DNA from: Trema orientale
Taxonomy: Eukaryota; Streptophyta; Magnoliopsida; Rosales; Cannabaceae
DNA: 64,000 nt
Direction: 5' to 3'
NCBI GenBank assembly: GCA_002914845.1
Contig: JXTC01000279.1
Location: 365,072 to 429,071, forward strand
In this document: piece after piece, positions 27,916 through 37,900 of the stretch
Layout of the letters: the number at the start of each line of letters is the position of its first letter
Position numbering within the stretch: position 1 is the first letter of the stretch
Position numbers and translations under genes: made by a program
The notes under the pieces: model-generated
Database searches by the model: none
Seen by the model: only the letters and a program-made list of their open reading frames with translations
Told to the model about the DNA's origin: nothing

Positions 27916-30900
27916 TACAATTTTCTTACAAGATCATCAATCATGAACATGGAAAAGTACACGAACAACAAAGGGGAAAACCAATTGAAAATTTATGGTT
28001 TGTTGATTTTAGCAATGTCAAAGAACAAAGATTATCAAACTGCATGGCCCCACAACGAAAAAAGGATGTAAATTACTTTACCAGCATAGTACCAACACCA
28101 TCTGCTACCTTGCAACCAGACATTAGAAAGGGTGCTTTATTAAGATCCTTGTGAACCTGCAAATATTGGATGCATAACAACAGTAAGGATTGATGATTAG
28201 ATAAGTAAAACACTATTGAGGAGTAAAAGGCTCACAATCTTGCTTTCACCAGTCATGCTTGATTCATCAATAGCAAGAGAATGACCAGTAATTAAGATTC
28301 CATCAGCAGGGACCTACGTAGCAAGAGAGTATTGGAGTAAGCAATGCAAGAGTATAATTGCGCAACAGAACAAACTCAAGAATTAAGAGACTTACCTGAT
28401 CACCTATTTTAAGAGGTACAACATCACCAACAACGATATCAAATATCGATATTCTTACTACTCTTCCGCCTCTCATAACCTGCATAAATTTACAAAGGAC
28501 ATGATAAATCCACTATCATCACAAATTAAATGTCCACAAGCTGTAATCACACCTCCAACTGCATGTTCTGCTTCTCTTCATTTAGATTCTGAAATTGAAG
28601 TGATTGTCGATAATCGCTAATAGCTGAAAAGAAGAAAACATAATATTGAAGTACTGTTACTCTGTCAGAAAGAGAATATACTGCTTCACAAGGGACCATA
28701 GTTTAAGCAGAGTCAAAACAAACAAAAGATAACATATACTGGGAATAAGATTGCTTCTAACTGCCTTGAGTAGACTTGCTTCTAACTGCCTTGAGTAGAC
28801 CTTAGCTACAAAAGGAACTCAAGGATTTTTCACTTTATTTAATCACTCTTAGGTGGATAAAACTCTTCATTTAGCGGCGTTAGATTTGTGTTTGTTATTT
28901 CAATTTATGGTTGTGTTTTATATTTTTTGTCTCTCGTCCTTGAGGATTCCCCATCCTCTTCTTTTATTTGCTTCAGCTTTTAATCTTCAATAAAAAGTCT
29001 GTTTCTTATCCGAAAAATAAATAAATAAATCCTTCTAACTGCATGCAATGGCAGTTTCCTGCAAGCTCAAACTCCAGTAAGGACGTGCCTACTTTGAAAA
29101 ATACCAGAGAAGCTTATCCATGGAATCCACCTTAAAAATATCATTTCCACAGACTTTAATTTCCAATAGAAGGACAGAAAAATTTCATACGTATCGCTAA
29201 ATGTCATAAGGAAGAAAGAAAAGATAGCTAGGAATATTTATTAACCACATCAAGACCCCACATACAGATGACAACTATGTAGATTTTTCTATGTGAGGAG
29301 AAAATCACAAGTTAAAATCCTTTACCAGTAACAAATATAACAAGGAGCACAGCAAAGAAAATGCTTCCCCCATCATACCATCCTTCTTGAATACCCTGTG
29401 AGAATATCAAAGGGGAAAAGAGACAGAATCCAAGTCAAGGATAGTAGGGGGGGGGGGGAAAAAGCCAGACAATGTACTGAGATGGACAAGGATAAGAAAA
29501 GAAAATGAACAAAGCAAATGAGAAGGAAATGAAGGATTAGTGCAACTAGAACTATTCTAGAAAAAAATACTGATAGAACACAAGCACAAAAACTACTATA
29601 TAAACGTAAAAATGAACTAGTATTACTTAGTTTCTGTTTCGAAGTTTTATCCAGTGTATCAGCCCAAGGACAATAATTGTTGCTGAAATAGCCTTAGTGC
29701 ACCGGAATAAAAGAAAACCAAGCCATAGACTAAATAACATAACAATAAGTTTAGAGGACAAACCTCAGTTTTTATTCCAAGTACCAACGACACAACTGCA
29801 GCTATGATCAAGATTATGAGAGTTAAATCTTGCCAGGCTTCCCAGAGGAACCTCTGCAAGGACATAGCAGAAAATTGAATAGCACCATAGTAACTTCTTC
29901 CAAGCCGAATAGAGTAACTTAATAAAGGAAACACCTAAAAAAGAATAAATTACCAAGAAACTCTTCCCTTTTTTACGGGGATAAGTATTTGATCCAAATG
30001 CATTCCTCCGTCTGAACAAATCATTCTCATCTCCATCAATTCCTTTTTCTACATTTGTTTTTAGCATCATTGATAAGCCCTTGGCCTGGCATATTATCGA
30101 TTTCTTAATACTCAGGCACAAAAATAATATGCATACATAAAAAAAATGCTCTCCATTGACTAACCCCTCCATATTCTTGTAAAGCAGCAATGTTGTGATC
30201 CCTGATAAGTGAAGCAAGCTGTTCTAGTCCAATTGCATAATCACCACTTGGAGTTTGGGGGGCAACAGTTGGGCCTAATACTACAAAAGTAAAGGTTAAA
30301 ATGATATCTTAAACATTATTTCTTCCTCCTTTCATGTTAATAAACTTTAACTTCTGAACAAAGTATACAAAATATCCTCCAAATCGCTCATCAACGTAAA
30401 ACCTAGAGCAATCCTAGATTTTGAAGTAGGACATAATGCCTAGATTAATTCACATTCTTACTTGATTAAGAGTCCTAGTTTATTCAGAATTGTGGAGTGT
30501 TATTTAAAATTGTTTTAATTTTCAATTTGTTTCCTAGTTTACTAAGCACTTTCATTTTCTTTAGTCTTTTTTTTTTTTATATATAAGAAACTGAATTTTA
30601 TTAGAATGAAAGAAAAAGAGCTAAAAACTTCAATACATTGCAACTCAAAAAATCCCACATTTGACGGTCTATAAGTTTCTAGGCTAAAAACAGTGAAATT
30701 CCATAATGGGACATAAATGTCATTTTTACAATGTTGGAAAACACAGTTAAAAATGCTAAAGTAATGACATGTGTCAAGCCAAGATTTAAATAACCATAAA
30801 AGTTTATTCATTTGACACTTGTCACCTATGATTACATCACACATTACATCATCAAAACACATGTCCTATTTTCATATTTTCTCAATTTTTGTTTGAAAAG

Positions 30901-33900
30901 AAAAAAATGGAAGGCCAAGATCACTCCACGTATCTTTTGATCCAATGGTAGAATTGCTTATTGAAACCTATAAGTAGGTACAAGGTTCATAAGCCAAAAT
31001 CACATTAGGCCTACAAAAAAATTCTAGAGAGAGAAAGTAAGGAAGAGAGAAAAAGAAGATTTATCAAAGGAAATGCAAAAATTAGGTATTTTTCTAAAAT
31101 CTACCCTTTTATAATATTTTAAGCAATTTTATTTTAATTATTTTCATTAATATTATTATGTTTAAATATATTGTTTAATTAAAGTTTAGCTAGATTTTTT
31201 TACTAGTAATTTTTAAAATATGCTTCCAATAGAAAAACATTTAGAATATAATATAGCGATTTAAATCGTAAGATTATAATGCTCAATTTTATTGGCGAAA
31301 AGTTACTAAGTAGAAACTTTATCAAAATTGAGAAAGTAGCAAATGCCAATGGGGGGTTTCTGTCCAAATTAAAAGTCAAAAATTAAGAAAAACTAGGAGG
31401 AGATACTGTCAAAATTTAAATTTAAAAAGAATATGAGTATTAGGCTGAAATACAGCCGAAACTAAAACTAAGAAAAGTAGGTTTTCTAACAAGAAATTCT
31501 TTCAAAATTAAATGAGAAACTTTACCCAACATTAGTAAGAAGAAATTATGTCAGAAAACAACAATTTAAAGGTCTCATTAAAAATTAATTCCGAAATTTT
31601 GTCATAACGAATGTTATAGGGCAAACTGTTAATAGTTAGAGCATAAGGTTAACTTGGACACCAGGTAAGTAAAGTGTTCACCTACAGCACAGTTCATATT
31701 TTCAGATTATATTTTTTAAATGCAAAAAGTTATCATGTTTTCAAGTAACTACGTTACGTTTCTGCATTTAATTATGCTTCTAGTTTAAAGTTTTTTTTAT
31801 AGCATACTCACTAGTTTTCAAAAAAGGATTGGTGGGAATATGCTTATGGCTAGCTTAGGTTGCAAGGACCACTTGTTTATGCATAAATAGCACCCTGCCA
31901 GTTTAAGGTAGAAGTTTTTTGGGAGTTTTCCACCAGTTCTTAGAGAATATGCCACCAGAATTAAGATCGAAACTTTCTACTTGGATAAAGATAAGAATAA
32001 GAATAAAGGCATAATTAATACACCATAAAGTTCTCACTATTTCTTCATAACTAATTAGTTTTCAGTTAATAATTTTTAGAAGAGAATGTTTTATGCATGT
32101 GAACATAAGCTTTACTAACTGAGATTTCTTATTAAAAAGTTATAATTATGTTGTAGATAACTAAGAAGGTGACTAGAATAAGAAGATGAATAAGATGATA
32201 AGAATGGTTGCAGTTGTTGTCAAAAAGCAAGGGAAGAACAACTTTGTTTATACTAAAAATGTTTGATCTTGGCACTATATGCCTTTAGTATTATGAGACT
32301 TAAAATCTGATAAATAAAAGTACTTCTTTTACTTTATTTTTATTTACTCAGATTTAAATTTATCAGCATTTTTCTAGATGAGTAGTAGCATCTACCTAAG
32401 CTACCAGTAAAAAGTCTTTTGATTAAAATAAAGTTTCCGCGTGAAAACTGGTAATTTAAGGGGGATGTTACACTCCCAATAAGTAAGAGTCTAATCTATA
32501 GACTATATAGTTCTTCTCTTTAATTCTTATTCTTAATGTAGTGTATAGTGTACCAAACCAAGTAGTAAATTATATTTGTTTACTTTTGATTCAGTTGAAT
32601 AGTAGATTCAATTTGGAGATGGCACTCCAGAGCTACAAAGATTTACAATTAAAGTATTGGGACTTGCATGTTCATCATCGGGATGTGAGCGAAATTGAAG
32701 TACTTACAATCAAGTACATACAAAGAGGAGAAATCACTTGAGTACTCTAAGGATGAACACTTTGGTTTATATAATATACAATAAAAAGTTGAAAGATAGA
32801 CATTTGAATTTGAAATTCATACAGAATGATGAAGATGCTTCATTGATGAATGAGTTGCAATCTGATTATGATTGGCTTATAGGTGACAATGATGAAGAAG
32901 ATTCACCAAAAAACAAATGATGAAGAACTTGATGTTGATGTTTTCGGAGAAGGGGATCAACCATCTAGAGTAAGTGGAACTCAATCTCAATCAAGAGAAA
33001 GCCATAGGAAAAGTATTCCAGGAACAAGTACAGCAGCAGGATAGAACTAAATTTTAAACTCAAGTATATAGTCTAGAGTATGGTTTAGTAAGTTAACATT
33101 TGGCTACTTGGTTTAAGTAATAAGTACCACATTATAAACTTTTGTTTTCTGTTCTATTTTCTTTGGGAAGAGAAAAAAAACATGTAATAGATGTGGATGA
33201 GGGTGCAAAGGAATAGAAAAATCTTTATAGTGACGATGGGAAGGATAATATATAGGGCTATAGGATATAACAATACGTCAGAAGATCCTTCAAGTCGGTG
33301 ATGATTTGTATCATTACCACGTCCAGTTTATTCATAGGCTAGGATGGCTTCTAGTTTTAACTTTTATTCTTCTAAATCTAGATACCACACTTCTATGTTT
33401 AATTTAGCTTTTTGCATTATGAGACATTTCATCATGTTTGGATTGTAAATTGCGATTTATTTAAGACTTGAGCTTTTATTTTCCAATGCCAAGACTTTTT
33501 ATAATGATTTATTGGCTTTGTTTATCGTGCTTCATATTTTAGACCTCTAAATGCATTTTTTTTTCAAGAAAATTTGAGGCCTATGCCTCAAAGCTCCTTA
33601 AGGCTTACGCCTTGCCTTACCAAGACAAAATGCCTTGGTACGTGAATTAACTTTTTTAAACATTGATAGTAATTCCTCCTCCTTGAAAAGAATTAATGCT
33701 TTGTTCCAAACAATCAACCTCTTAGCCAGCTCTCCAACTGTAGAATCCAAAAATTTATTTCTTATAGTGTTGTCCCTGAATGGTAAGGCCAAACACTTTA
33801 AATAAAGGCCATCTTAAAATAGGGTGCCTACCTTTAAGTTACTTTTGATCCACATCAAATGTGTAAAATAAGGATTAGAAACATAAAAGTTCATTAAGTT

Positions 33901-35523
33901 ATCACTTTTGAGGGAGGCCTAGGTAGTGTTATATTTACTATCAGAGCCGACCAAATCCATTACTTAGATTATAGCATGGCCTATTTTAGTAGTGAATGCG
34001 TGAATGCATTTAAATGAAGGAATCAACATAACAATCACAAGAACATGATGTGAATTATTGCTTAATACTATTCAAGTTAAGAATAATGAAAAATGAACAG
34101 ACTAACAAATAATTTAAAAACATTATCTGAAATCAATTCATAAAATATGATAGGTAAAACCAGATAAAAACAAACATGAAGCCAAAAGAATTTGATACAA
34201 TGGCATACCAGTTCGTCGTTCGCCAGCCATTTTGAATAGTAATCCTGCCTAAGACAACAAATAATCATCAATTAGAACTTATTTAACTATCCAAAAAATA
34301 TGATTATGGAGTTTTTACATTAAAATCATTACTCTTATGACTTGTGCATGTGATCTAATCATCCTTCTTCTATTCTCTTTCACTTCTTCCTTTTTCAAAT
34401 CCAAAGTGTACCGAAAGCGGCGGGAATTATTCAATACCAGAGCTGCTTGCTGAAAAGAACACGCATATTTTATAAAAAAAATATTTTTCTTGACTAGACT
34501 AAGAATTAAAAACAAAACTAGAGTATGCAACAGTGCTAATTCTACGACATAAATTGCTATAGAAAAAAGAATTGAATGAGCAATTAAAATTAATGGTGAA
34601 TAGGAAAACAATTATGTTGGGCATGCATGAACCCTATTCTCCCATCTTCTAACAATAAAATTCCTCCAAAATCCAACCAGATTGGTTTTTTTTTTTTTTT
34701 TATATTTAGGTCAACCAGATTGAAGTTTCACGAAGTAAGGAGTTCGAATATATTTGTTCGAATAGAAATTTCCATAAAATACATATCTCTACTCTTAACC
34801 AGCGATCGAGTCAAATAGGTGCATAGCCCTTTTAAGAGGTTTTATGGCACAACTTATGGGCTCACCAATGATATATTTCAACTTCTGGTCGTTGTTATCA
34901 CCAGCGTTTAACATTATTTAAGCACGAAGCCTAACATTCTTATAGCCATCTAATCACAGATCAGCTCCATTGTTATAAACTATGGTTTTGCATCACCCTT
35001 TACATTATTATATCTCCATAAGCTTCACCTTATTCCTCCGTTGTATCCAACATTTCACGTGAAAACAAACTCATTCTTCAACAAACCAATAAAAATTCGA
35101 CTTCCATAACTTTGAATTCGAACGACAAGTATAATCCCAAAACTGATATATCCAAACCACAATGCGAGTTCATCCCCATCGAAATCAGCCCAATTCTAAA
35201 ATGTCTAATCCAATTTCATCACATAAAGTCATACCCATTATGATAAACAAACAGTTAGAACACGTAATAATAATAGTAATAATAATAATAATAATAATAA
35301 TAGTAATAATAATAATAATAATAATATAGAGTCTTACCCTCCAACGTTCGAGCCTCTCGGGGGGCGCATTCTTGGTGTTGGCAATGTCGAATGGATCCTC
35401 CGACGAGGCGGCTTCGTCCTCTTTGAACTCCGAGTGGTGGCCTTCCTTGCCAGCCTCAAGGTCCGGCTGAGCAGTACCCGGTAAAACGCCAGTGGAAGAA
35501 GAGGTGGAACCCCCCGACGCCAT
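952..35523 (-). CDS. ACA9: Autoinhibited Ca2+-ATPase, plasma-membrane type, ACA9-like (33 coding exons)
   Basis: This P2B-type ATPase pumps Ca2+ out of the cytosol using ATP and is relieved of autoinhibition by calmodulin binding to its N-terminus. I joined 33 exons on the minus strand, all in phase, giving about 1088 residues; Arabidopsis ACA8-10 are about 1070-1090. Signatures by residue: calmodulin-anchor Trp about 61, TGES 323-326, PEGLP 454-458 in M4, phosphorylated Asp 497 in DKTGT, KGAAE from 617, TGDN from 725, TGDGTND from 802, and M6 Asn 898/Asp 902. Shared wording with Arabidopsis ACA9 (RRRMIR.HAQVIR, SEKERE..AKKITV, HLMHR.PVGRR, LNF.G.SILGLN) exceeds that with ACA8 or ACA10, recalled from memory. 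The start is the ATG at 35523; the upstream in-frame codon at 35541 is GTG. ACA9 is pollen-expressed in Arabidopsis; expression here is unknown. No disabling change was seen. Confidence 0.95.
3190..4413 (+). mobile_element. Probable LTR relic in intron 28
   Basis: The stretch has features of a plant retrotransposon LTR. It has a TATA-like segment (CCTATAAATAGGGGCTTG) near 3468, a purine-rich leader with GAGAGA near 3530-3600, and a terminal-looking GCGTTACA near 4413. Near 3871-3970 a unit reading GGTGAAATCCCTT...AGGCCAAGA occurs twice. The left end and a target-site duplication were not found, so the limits are approximate and the family is unassigned. Confidence 0.4.
3205..3275 (+). repeat. 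Short tandem array, AGCACGAGGTGTC-type
   Basis: Four close copies of a unit of about 17-18 bases with core AAGCACGAGGTGTC lie side by side. The last copy reads GCACGCGGTGTG, and a degenerate ATGATGTGT follows. It lies inside the probable LTR relic. Confidence 0.7.
5134..5175. repeat. GA microsatellite beside exon 27 donor
   Basis: An interrupted GAGAGA tract ends only a few bases from the 3' edge of exon 27 at 5181. In the gene's sense it is a CT tract directly after the GTTGGT donor. Confidence 0.85.
5374..5733. repeat. 180-bp tandem duplication in intron 26
   Basis: Two head-to-tail copies with a period of 180 bases (5374-5553 and 5554-5733) share nearly every base, from TGTGACCTTTAGTAGGAG to GAA(C/T)TGATAAT. 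About five differences were seen by eye. The array lies about 55 bases from exon 27 and about 90 bases from the Copia insertion. Confidence 0.9.
5823..6365 (+). repeat. 5' LTR of the intron-26 Copia element
   Basis: 543 bases, starting TGTTACGTATTTGG and aligning with 10353-10869 over its full length. The preceding AAAGC is the target-site duplication. Confidence 0.9.
10353..10869 (+). repeat. 3' LTR of the intron-26 Copia element
   Basis: 517 bases, ending TTCACAACA and followed by AAAGC. The purine-rich tract AGGAGGGGGCGG lies just upstream at about 10332-10343. Confidence 0.9.
10959..12964 (-). CDS. ACA9: ACA9-like exons 24-26: P-domain hinge
   Basis: Exon 24 is 12800-12964 (55 codons), exon 25 is 12526-12642 (39 codons) and exon 26 is 10959-11057 (33 codons); all begin and end in phase 0. 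Exon 24 has TGDN and ALECGIL. Exon 25 has MGRSSPNDK and the Mg2+-binding hinge [13 protein letters not shown]. Exon 26 has [17 protein letters not shown] and the DIIILDDNF segment that leads to M5. Donors are GTATGG, GTTTGT and GTCAGT. A solo LTR sits antisense in the intron between exons 25 and 26. Confidence 0.94.
11410..12172 (-). mobile_element. Solo LTR in intron 25
   Basis: Read on the minus strand, 763 bases run from TGTTGGAGTC to TTCCCAACA, with 5-base flanks CATTA (11405-11409) and CATTT (12173-12177), an imperfect target-site duplication. A TATA box (CTATAAATAGAGCC in its own sense) lies near 11955. The plus strand shows the phrase GTGGTTCACCCAATTTGGC, which I recall from plant Copia-type LTRs. 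There is no internal coding region, as expected for a solo LTR. Confidence 0.7.
13186..15462 (+). mobile_element. 2.3-kb solo LTR in intron 23 (family A)
   Basis: The stretch starts TGTAAAAACC and ends near GGTCGTGATA(CA), with CAAAT on both sides (13181-13185 and 15463-15467). It shares landmarks with 58525-60805 and with the minus-strand copy starting at 37906: TTGATGAGGTAGGGG near the middle, and AAAAAGGTAATTGG...CCTACTAGGCAT followed by a pyrimidine-rich stretch near 14840-14900. A GC-rich part at 13290-13560 gives spurious open frames. There are no gag or pol remnants, so I read it as a solo LTR; a non-autonomous large LTR-derived element is the alternative. Confidence 0.7.
15873..16708. 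mobile_element. MITE-like element with imperfect inverted ends and CT-rich core
   Basis: The left end (GGTGTTTGGCATCATATCTG) and the reverse complement of the right end (GGGCTTGTTTGGTATTATCT) are similar, and both run on into stretches rich in AAAACAAAAA. The core at 16090-16500 is a long CTCTCTCAT-type tract. The TTTGG ends resemble those of hAT-like MITEs, but no target-site duplication was confirmed. Confidence 0.45.
17256..21725 (-). CDS. ACA9: ACA9-like exons 12-23: M3-M4, phosphorylation and nucleotide-binding domains
   Basis: Exons: 12, 21642-21725; 13, 21472-21554; 14, 21281-21389; 15, 21153-21208; 16, 20960-21002; 17, 20772-20855; 18, 20498-20635; 19, 19707-19772; 20, 19524-19622; 21, 19020-19130; 22, 18184-18351; 23, 17256-17315. 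They encode residues 354-720. M3 is in exon 13; M4 with PEGLP is in exons 14-15. Exon 17 has the DKTGT phosphorylation site. Exons 18-22 form the nucleotide-binding domain with KGAAE in exon 21. Exon 16 ends at a GC donor (TTG then GCAAGC), which is needed to continue in phase into exon 17; reading through it loses the homology. All other donors here are GT. Confidence 0.94.
22875..25274 (+). mobile_element. L1-type LINE, 5'-truncated, inserted in the Copia fossil
   Basis: At 23090-23600 the translation resembles the zinc-binding end of plant L1 reverse transcriptases: [16 protein letters not shown], then [33 protein letters not shown] and [11 protein letters not shown] in nearby frames. The 3' end at about 25190-25274 has the typical plant L1 tail (TTTTATTAATACAAATTCTG...) closed by a 12-A tract, after which Copia reading resumes. 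The reading contains stops and frame changes, so it is dead. The region 23605-25064 does not look like LINE and is probably a later insertion. Confidence 0.72.
23605..25064 (-). mobile_element. Probable solo LTR nested in the LINE
   Basis: This AT-rich block interrupts the LINE after ERNRRIFEG. Read on the minus strand it has a TATA-like CCTATAAATACTACTAC near 24555 and a pyrimidine-rich leader, as in an LTR promoter, and may begin TGGGGTAAGTCCC at 25064. Its other end and a target-site duplication were not found, so limits and family are uncertain. Confidence 0.35.
27865..27911. repeat. GA microsatellite in intron 11
   Basis: A nearly pure GAGAGA tract preceded by GAAAAGAAAG repeats. No gene function is apparent. 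Confidence 0.9.
28082..30280 (-). CDS. ACA9: ACA9-like exons 4-11: M1-M2 and actuator domain
   Basis: Exons: 4, 30165-30280; 5, 29954-30085; 6, 29764-29853; 7, 29326-29395; 8, 28553-28623; 9, 28396-28479; 10, 28236-28313; 11, 28082-28156. They encode residues from about 116 to 353. Exon 5 has the [12 protein letters not shown] motif before the first membrane span. Exon 6 is almost entirely M1 ([18 protein letters not shown]). Exon 7 holds M2. Exons 8-11 form the actuator domain, with [19 protein letters not shown] across exons 9/10 and the dephosphorylation loop TGES in exon 10. Intron phases match across every junction. Intron 7 carries a short LINE insertion. Confidence 0.94.
28751..28800. 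repeat. 25-bp exact tandem duplication in intron 7
   Basis: Two exact copies (28751-28775 and 28776-28800) begin TTGCTTCTAACTGCC. The second copy contains the left target-site duplication of the adjacent LINE tail. Confidence 0.95.
28790..29031 (+). mobile_element. Short 5'-truncated LINE tail in intron 7
   Basis: About 240 bases end in a plant LINE-like 3' tail (CAATAAAAAGTCTGTTTCTT) with an A-rich AAATAAATAAATAAAT end. They are flanked by CTTCTAACTGC at 28779-28789 and 29032-29042, an 11-base target-site duplication, as made by target-primed insertion. Confidence 0.7.
30560..32472 (+). mobile_element. LTR-like relic in intron 3
   Basis: It has a TATA-like segment (ACCTATAAGTAGGTACAAGG) near 30968, a GAGAGA leader near 31030-31060, a GGTAAGTAAAG motif shared with the intron-28 relic, and an end reading AAGGGGGATGTTACA at 32472. 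The left end and a target-site duplication were not found. It is probably a Gypsy-type solo LTR; limits are approximate. Confidence 0.4.
32735..33045 (+). pseudogene. hAT-type transposase C-terminal fragment
   Basis: The frame at 32738-32920 reads [20 protein letters not shown] and then [13 protein letters not shown]. This resembles the end of plant hAT-like transposases of the DUF659/dimerization type, which have (L/N)TLV(Y/F)VxYNxxLK(D/E)R, an acidic DEW(L/I) stretch and a Ser/Thr-rich tail. The Ser-rich tail continues in a neighbouring frame to about 33045 ([13 protein letters not shown]). Only the tail is present, so it is a dead scrap. The assignment rests on motif memory alone. Confidence 0.5.
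34209..35523 (-). CDS. ACA9: ACA9-like exons 1-3: N-terminal autoinhibitory and calmodulin-binding region
   Basis: Exon 1 is 35338-35523 (62 codons), exon 2 is 34333-34449 (39 codons) and exon 3 is 34209-34248 (40 bp, ending in phase 1). Exon 1 starts with a Ser/Gly/Thr-rich stretch and an acidic stretch, then [12 protein letters not shown], a motif shared by ACA8-10. Residues 58-80 hold the basic amphipathic calmodulin-binding segment, with ERWR at the exon 1/2 junction followed by QAALVLN and SRRFRYT. In the family this segment also binds the pump body as an autoinhibitor. Donors are GTAAGA, GTAATG and GTATGC; acceptors end in CAG, TAG and TAG. The first donor lies a few bases from an AAT microsatellite. 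Confidence 0.93.
35265..35327. repeat. AAT trinucleotide microsatellite in intron 1
   Basis: About twenty AAT units, with AGT interruptions, end 11 bases before exon 1's splice donor (exon edge 35338). Length variation here would lie very close to the 5' splice site. Confidence 0.95.
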
Positions 35524-35660
35524 TGAAGATTCCTCCGACACACAATCACAATCAGTAGAATCAACTAGTAGTAATTATTGTCGCAAGAGAGATGGCACAC
35601 CCGCGAAACTCAGTGGCTTATAAGGGCCCACCACCACCTCCGCTCAAGCCCAACCAAAAG
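35524..35660 (-). promoter_or_regulatory. Putative ACA9-like core promoter and 5' leader
   Basis: On the minus strand a TATA-like CCTTATAAGCC lies about 100 bases upstream of the ATG (TTATAA at 35618-35623). A purine/pyrimidine-mixed leader without an ATG follows. Transcription would be expected to start near 35590. This is inferred from spacing and motif only. Confidence 0.4.
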
Positions 35661-37900
35661 AAATTAAAAATATATATATTTATATATATTCAAATAATCA
35701 GGAAATAACAACAACAGAAATCACAGAAAACAAAAAAATCGAAAACCCCAAAACCCACCGGCGGAGCCAAAAATCAATTTCAAGGTGGGCATAAATAAAA
35801 AAAATCGAACTTTCTTTTTTTTTTTTGGAGGAAAAATAAAAATCAAACTTTTATGTTACAATTATATCACTTATTAAAATATAAAAATTTGACAAAAAAT
35901 AATATAAGATTTACAAATATATCACCAAAATAATATGCATATATTTAAACTGCGTAAGTTCATAAATTAAATATAAAAATTATATATAAATTACAGAACT
36001 TAAGAAAAAAATAAGTGTAAAATATTAAGAAAATTCTACCAATATAAATACGCCCAAAGTTCAATGCAAGTATTTAACACAAAATTTCTTTTTTCAATTT
36101 TAGATGTGACCTAATGTAATATAATATCACAATTGCTAGTTATCAATAATAAATTCTAAGAAACATATAATTTTTTTTTATAAGTGTTAGGAAAGCTATA
36201 AATCTAGAGAGGTAAAAATGAAAAAGAGAAATTAATAAAGAAAAATATTAAATACGCATATGGTATTTATTAAAAACTAAAAAAATAACTAATTTAAATT
36301 TTTAATGAGGTCAAATGTCACTAAAATTGTAATTTTTTAATGAGGTAATAAAATATGGAAATAAAAAGAACTCATAGAAAAATTGTTTTAATTATATAAC
36401 GTATTCCCTAATATACAAATGTCCCTCCGCTTCTACCAAAACCACTAATTATATCTTATTATTTCCCCCTAAAAACTTCAGGAAAAAAAAAAAAAAGTTG
36501 CGATTATCATTTAAGAGAGAATACGTCCTAATGTTCCATGGCAGTGGCCGAACGACGCGAGATTATAGGACTTACGGTTATACAGTGTTTCTAAACATAG
36601 ATTATTCAGAAAACACGAAAATAGATCGATGCATGGTGCTCAAAACTAAAGGGAAAAAAATAATAACGATAATAATATAAACTTTTTTTTTTCATTGTTT
36701 GGAGAGAAATCGAAGGAGCGTCTTGCGGAAAAAGACTGGCTCTTACCTGGCCTGGGTTCATATATTTGCGATCTCCAACAACTAAGCACGGAGACTTTTG
36801 GGTGTATTTGTGAAAAATTTATAAGAGAAGTTTCTTATTAAGAAGCTCAGAGCCGAACCCATAAAGTCGGAACCTTCGAAGAAACCTTCATAGTCACATG
36901 ACATGATATGATGATGTTATTTTTTACTTTTTATTTATATATCTTTTATACTGCGTGACACGCGTGGGACCCGGCTGTAGACTTGATTTGTGTGTGACAA
37001 CAACGGTAGGAAACTACCAAGAAATTCCTTGGTACGAGGTTTACTCCAAGCATAACTTTTCTTTTTTTTTTTTTGATAAACTCCAAGCATAACTTATAAT
37101 CTATATTTGATCAAAAAAAAAAACTTATAATCTATAAAGTAAATAATTAAATAAACTAAACCACTTTTAGTTTTTGTATTAAAAAAAATACACTTTCTTT
37201 TTTATTAATATTAAATAAAATATTTTATTTGTAATATTCTTTCAAATTTCATTGAATCCAGGTGTATATATATAGTCAAAATTATAGTTAAAAATATTAA
37301 AATTTAATGTTCTTAATTTTTGAATTTATATAATAATATTTTTTGTATGTTTGAAGGTTATTATAGTCCAAATCCAAAGAAATTTTATAGAATAGCAAAC
37401 ATAAAATATTTGATTTGATATTAACATAAAATAAATTTTTTTTTTTTTTTTTGCGAAAGATATATGTTACGGGTTCTTTATTATATTATCCCAAAGCATA
37501 ATAACTATTTTTAATGGAGTAGAAATTTTGTTCAATAAAAATTATAAAATAAGTATTAAAAGAAAATCCAAACATTACACGACAATAGCTTAATATGAAC
37601 ATGACAAAATTGATAAATATGTCAAAACTTTAAACTCAAACTTAATATGATTAATTTACTTGTAGCCCATTGTGACACACGAAACTCATTTAATATGCAT
37701 TGTTCTGAATCTAATTATGACCCAATTGATACTATTATTTATTAATGATACAGTGACTCAAATTTAATAGATTATGCACTAATTAAATCAAATAAACTCA
37801 AAATCAATCAAAATTACTTGTTAAACATTAAAATGTTAACAAAAGTTTCATATTTATGTTATATTGTGTTGTCACGAAAAATAATATATTTTATTAAATA
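35661..37900. other. AT-rich upstream region
   Basis: This is the upstream region of the ACA9-like gene, dominated by A/T tracts (for example poly-T near 37064 and 37437). I saw no gene, RNA or convincing transposon end. Distal promoter elements could be here, but none is recognisable. Confidence 0.5.

Noticed and set aside
33598-33792. 64-codon minus-strand frame ([20 protein letters not shown]...)
   Set aside because: It looks protein-like but I cannot place it in a family, and nothing adjoining it continues the reading.
35524-35541. Upstream in-frame start giving six extra N-terminal residues
   Set aside because: The codon at 35541 is GTG, not ATG. The first ATG is at 35523 and suits the family.
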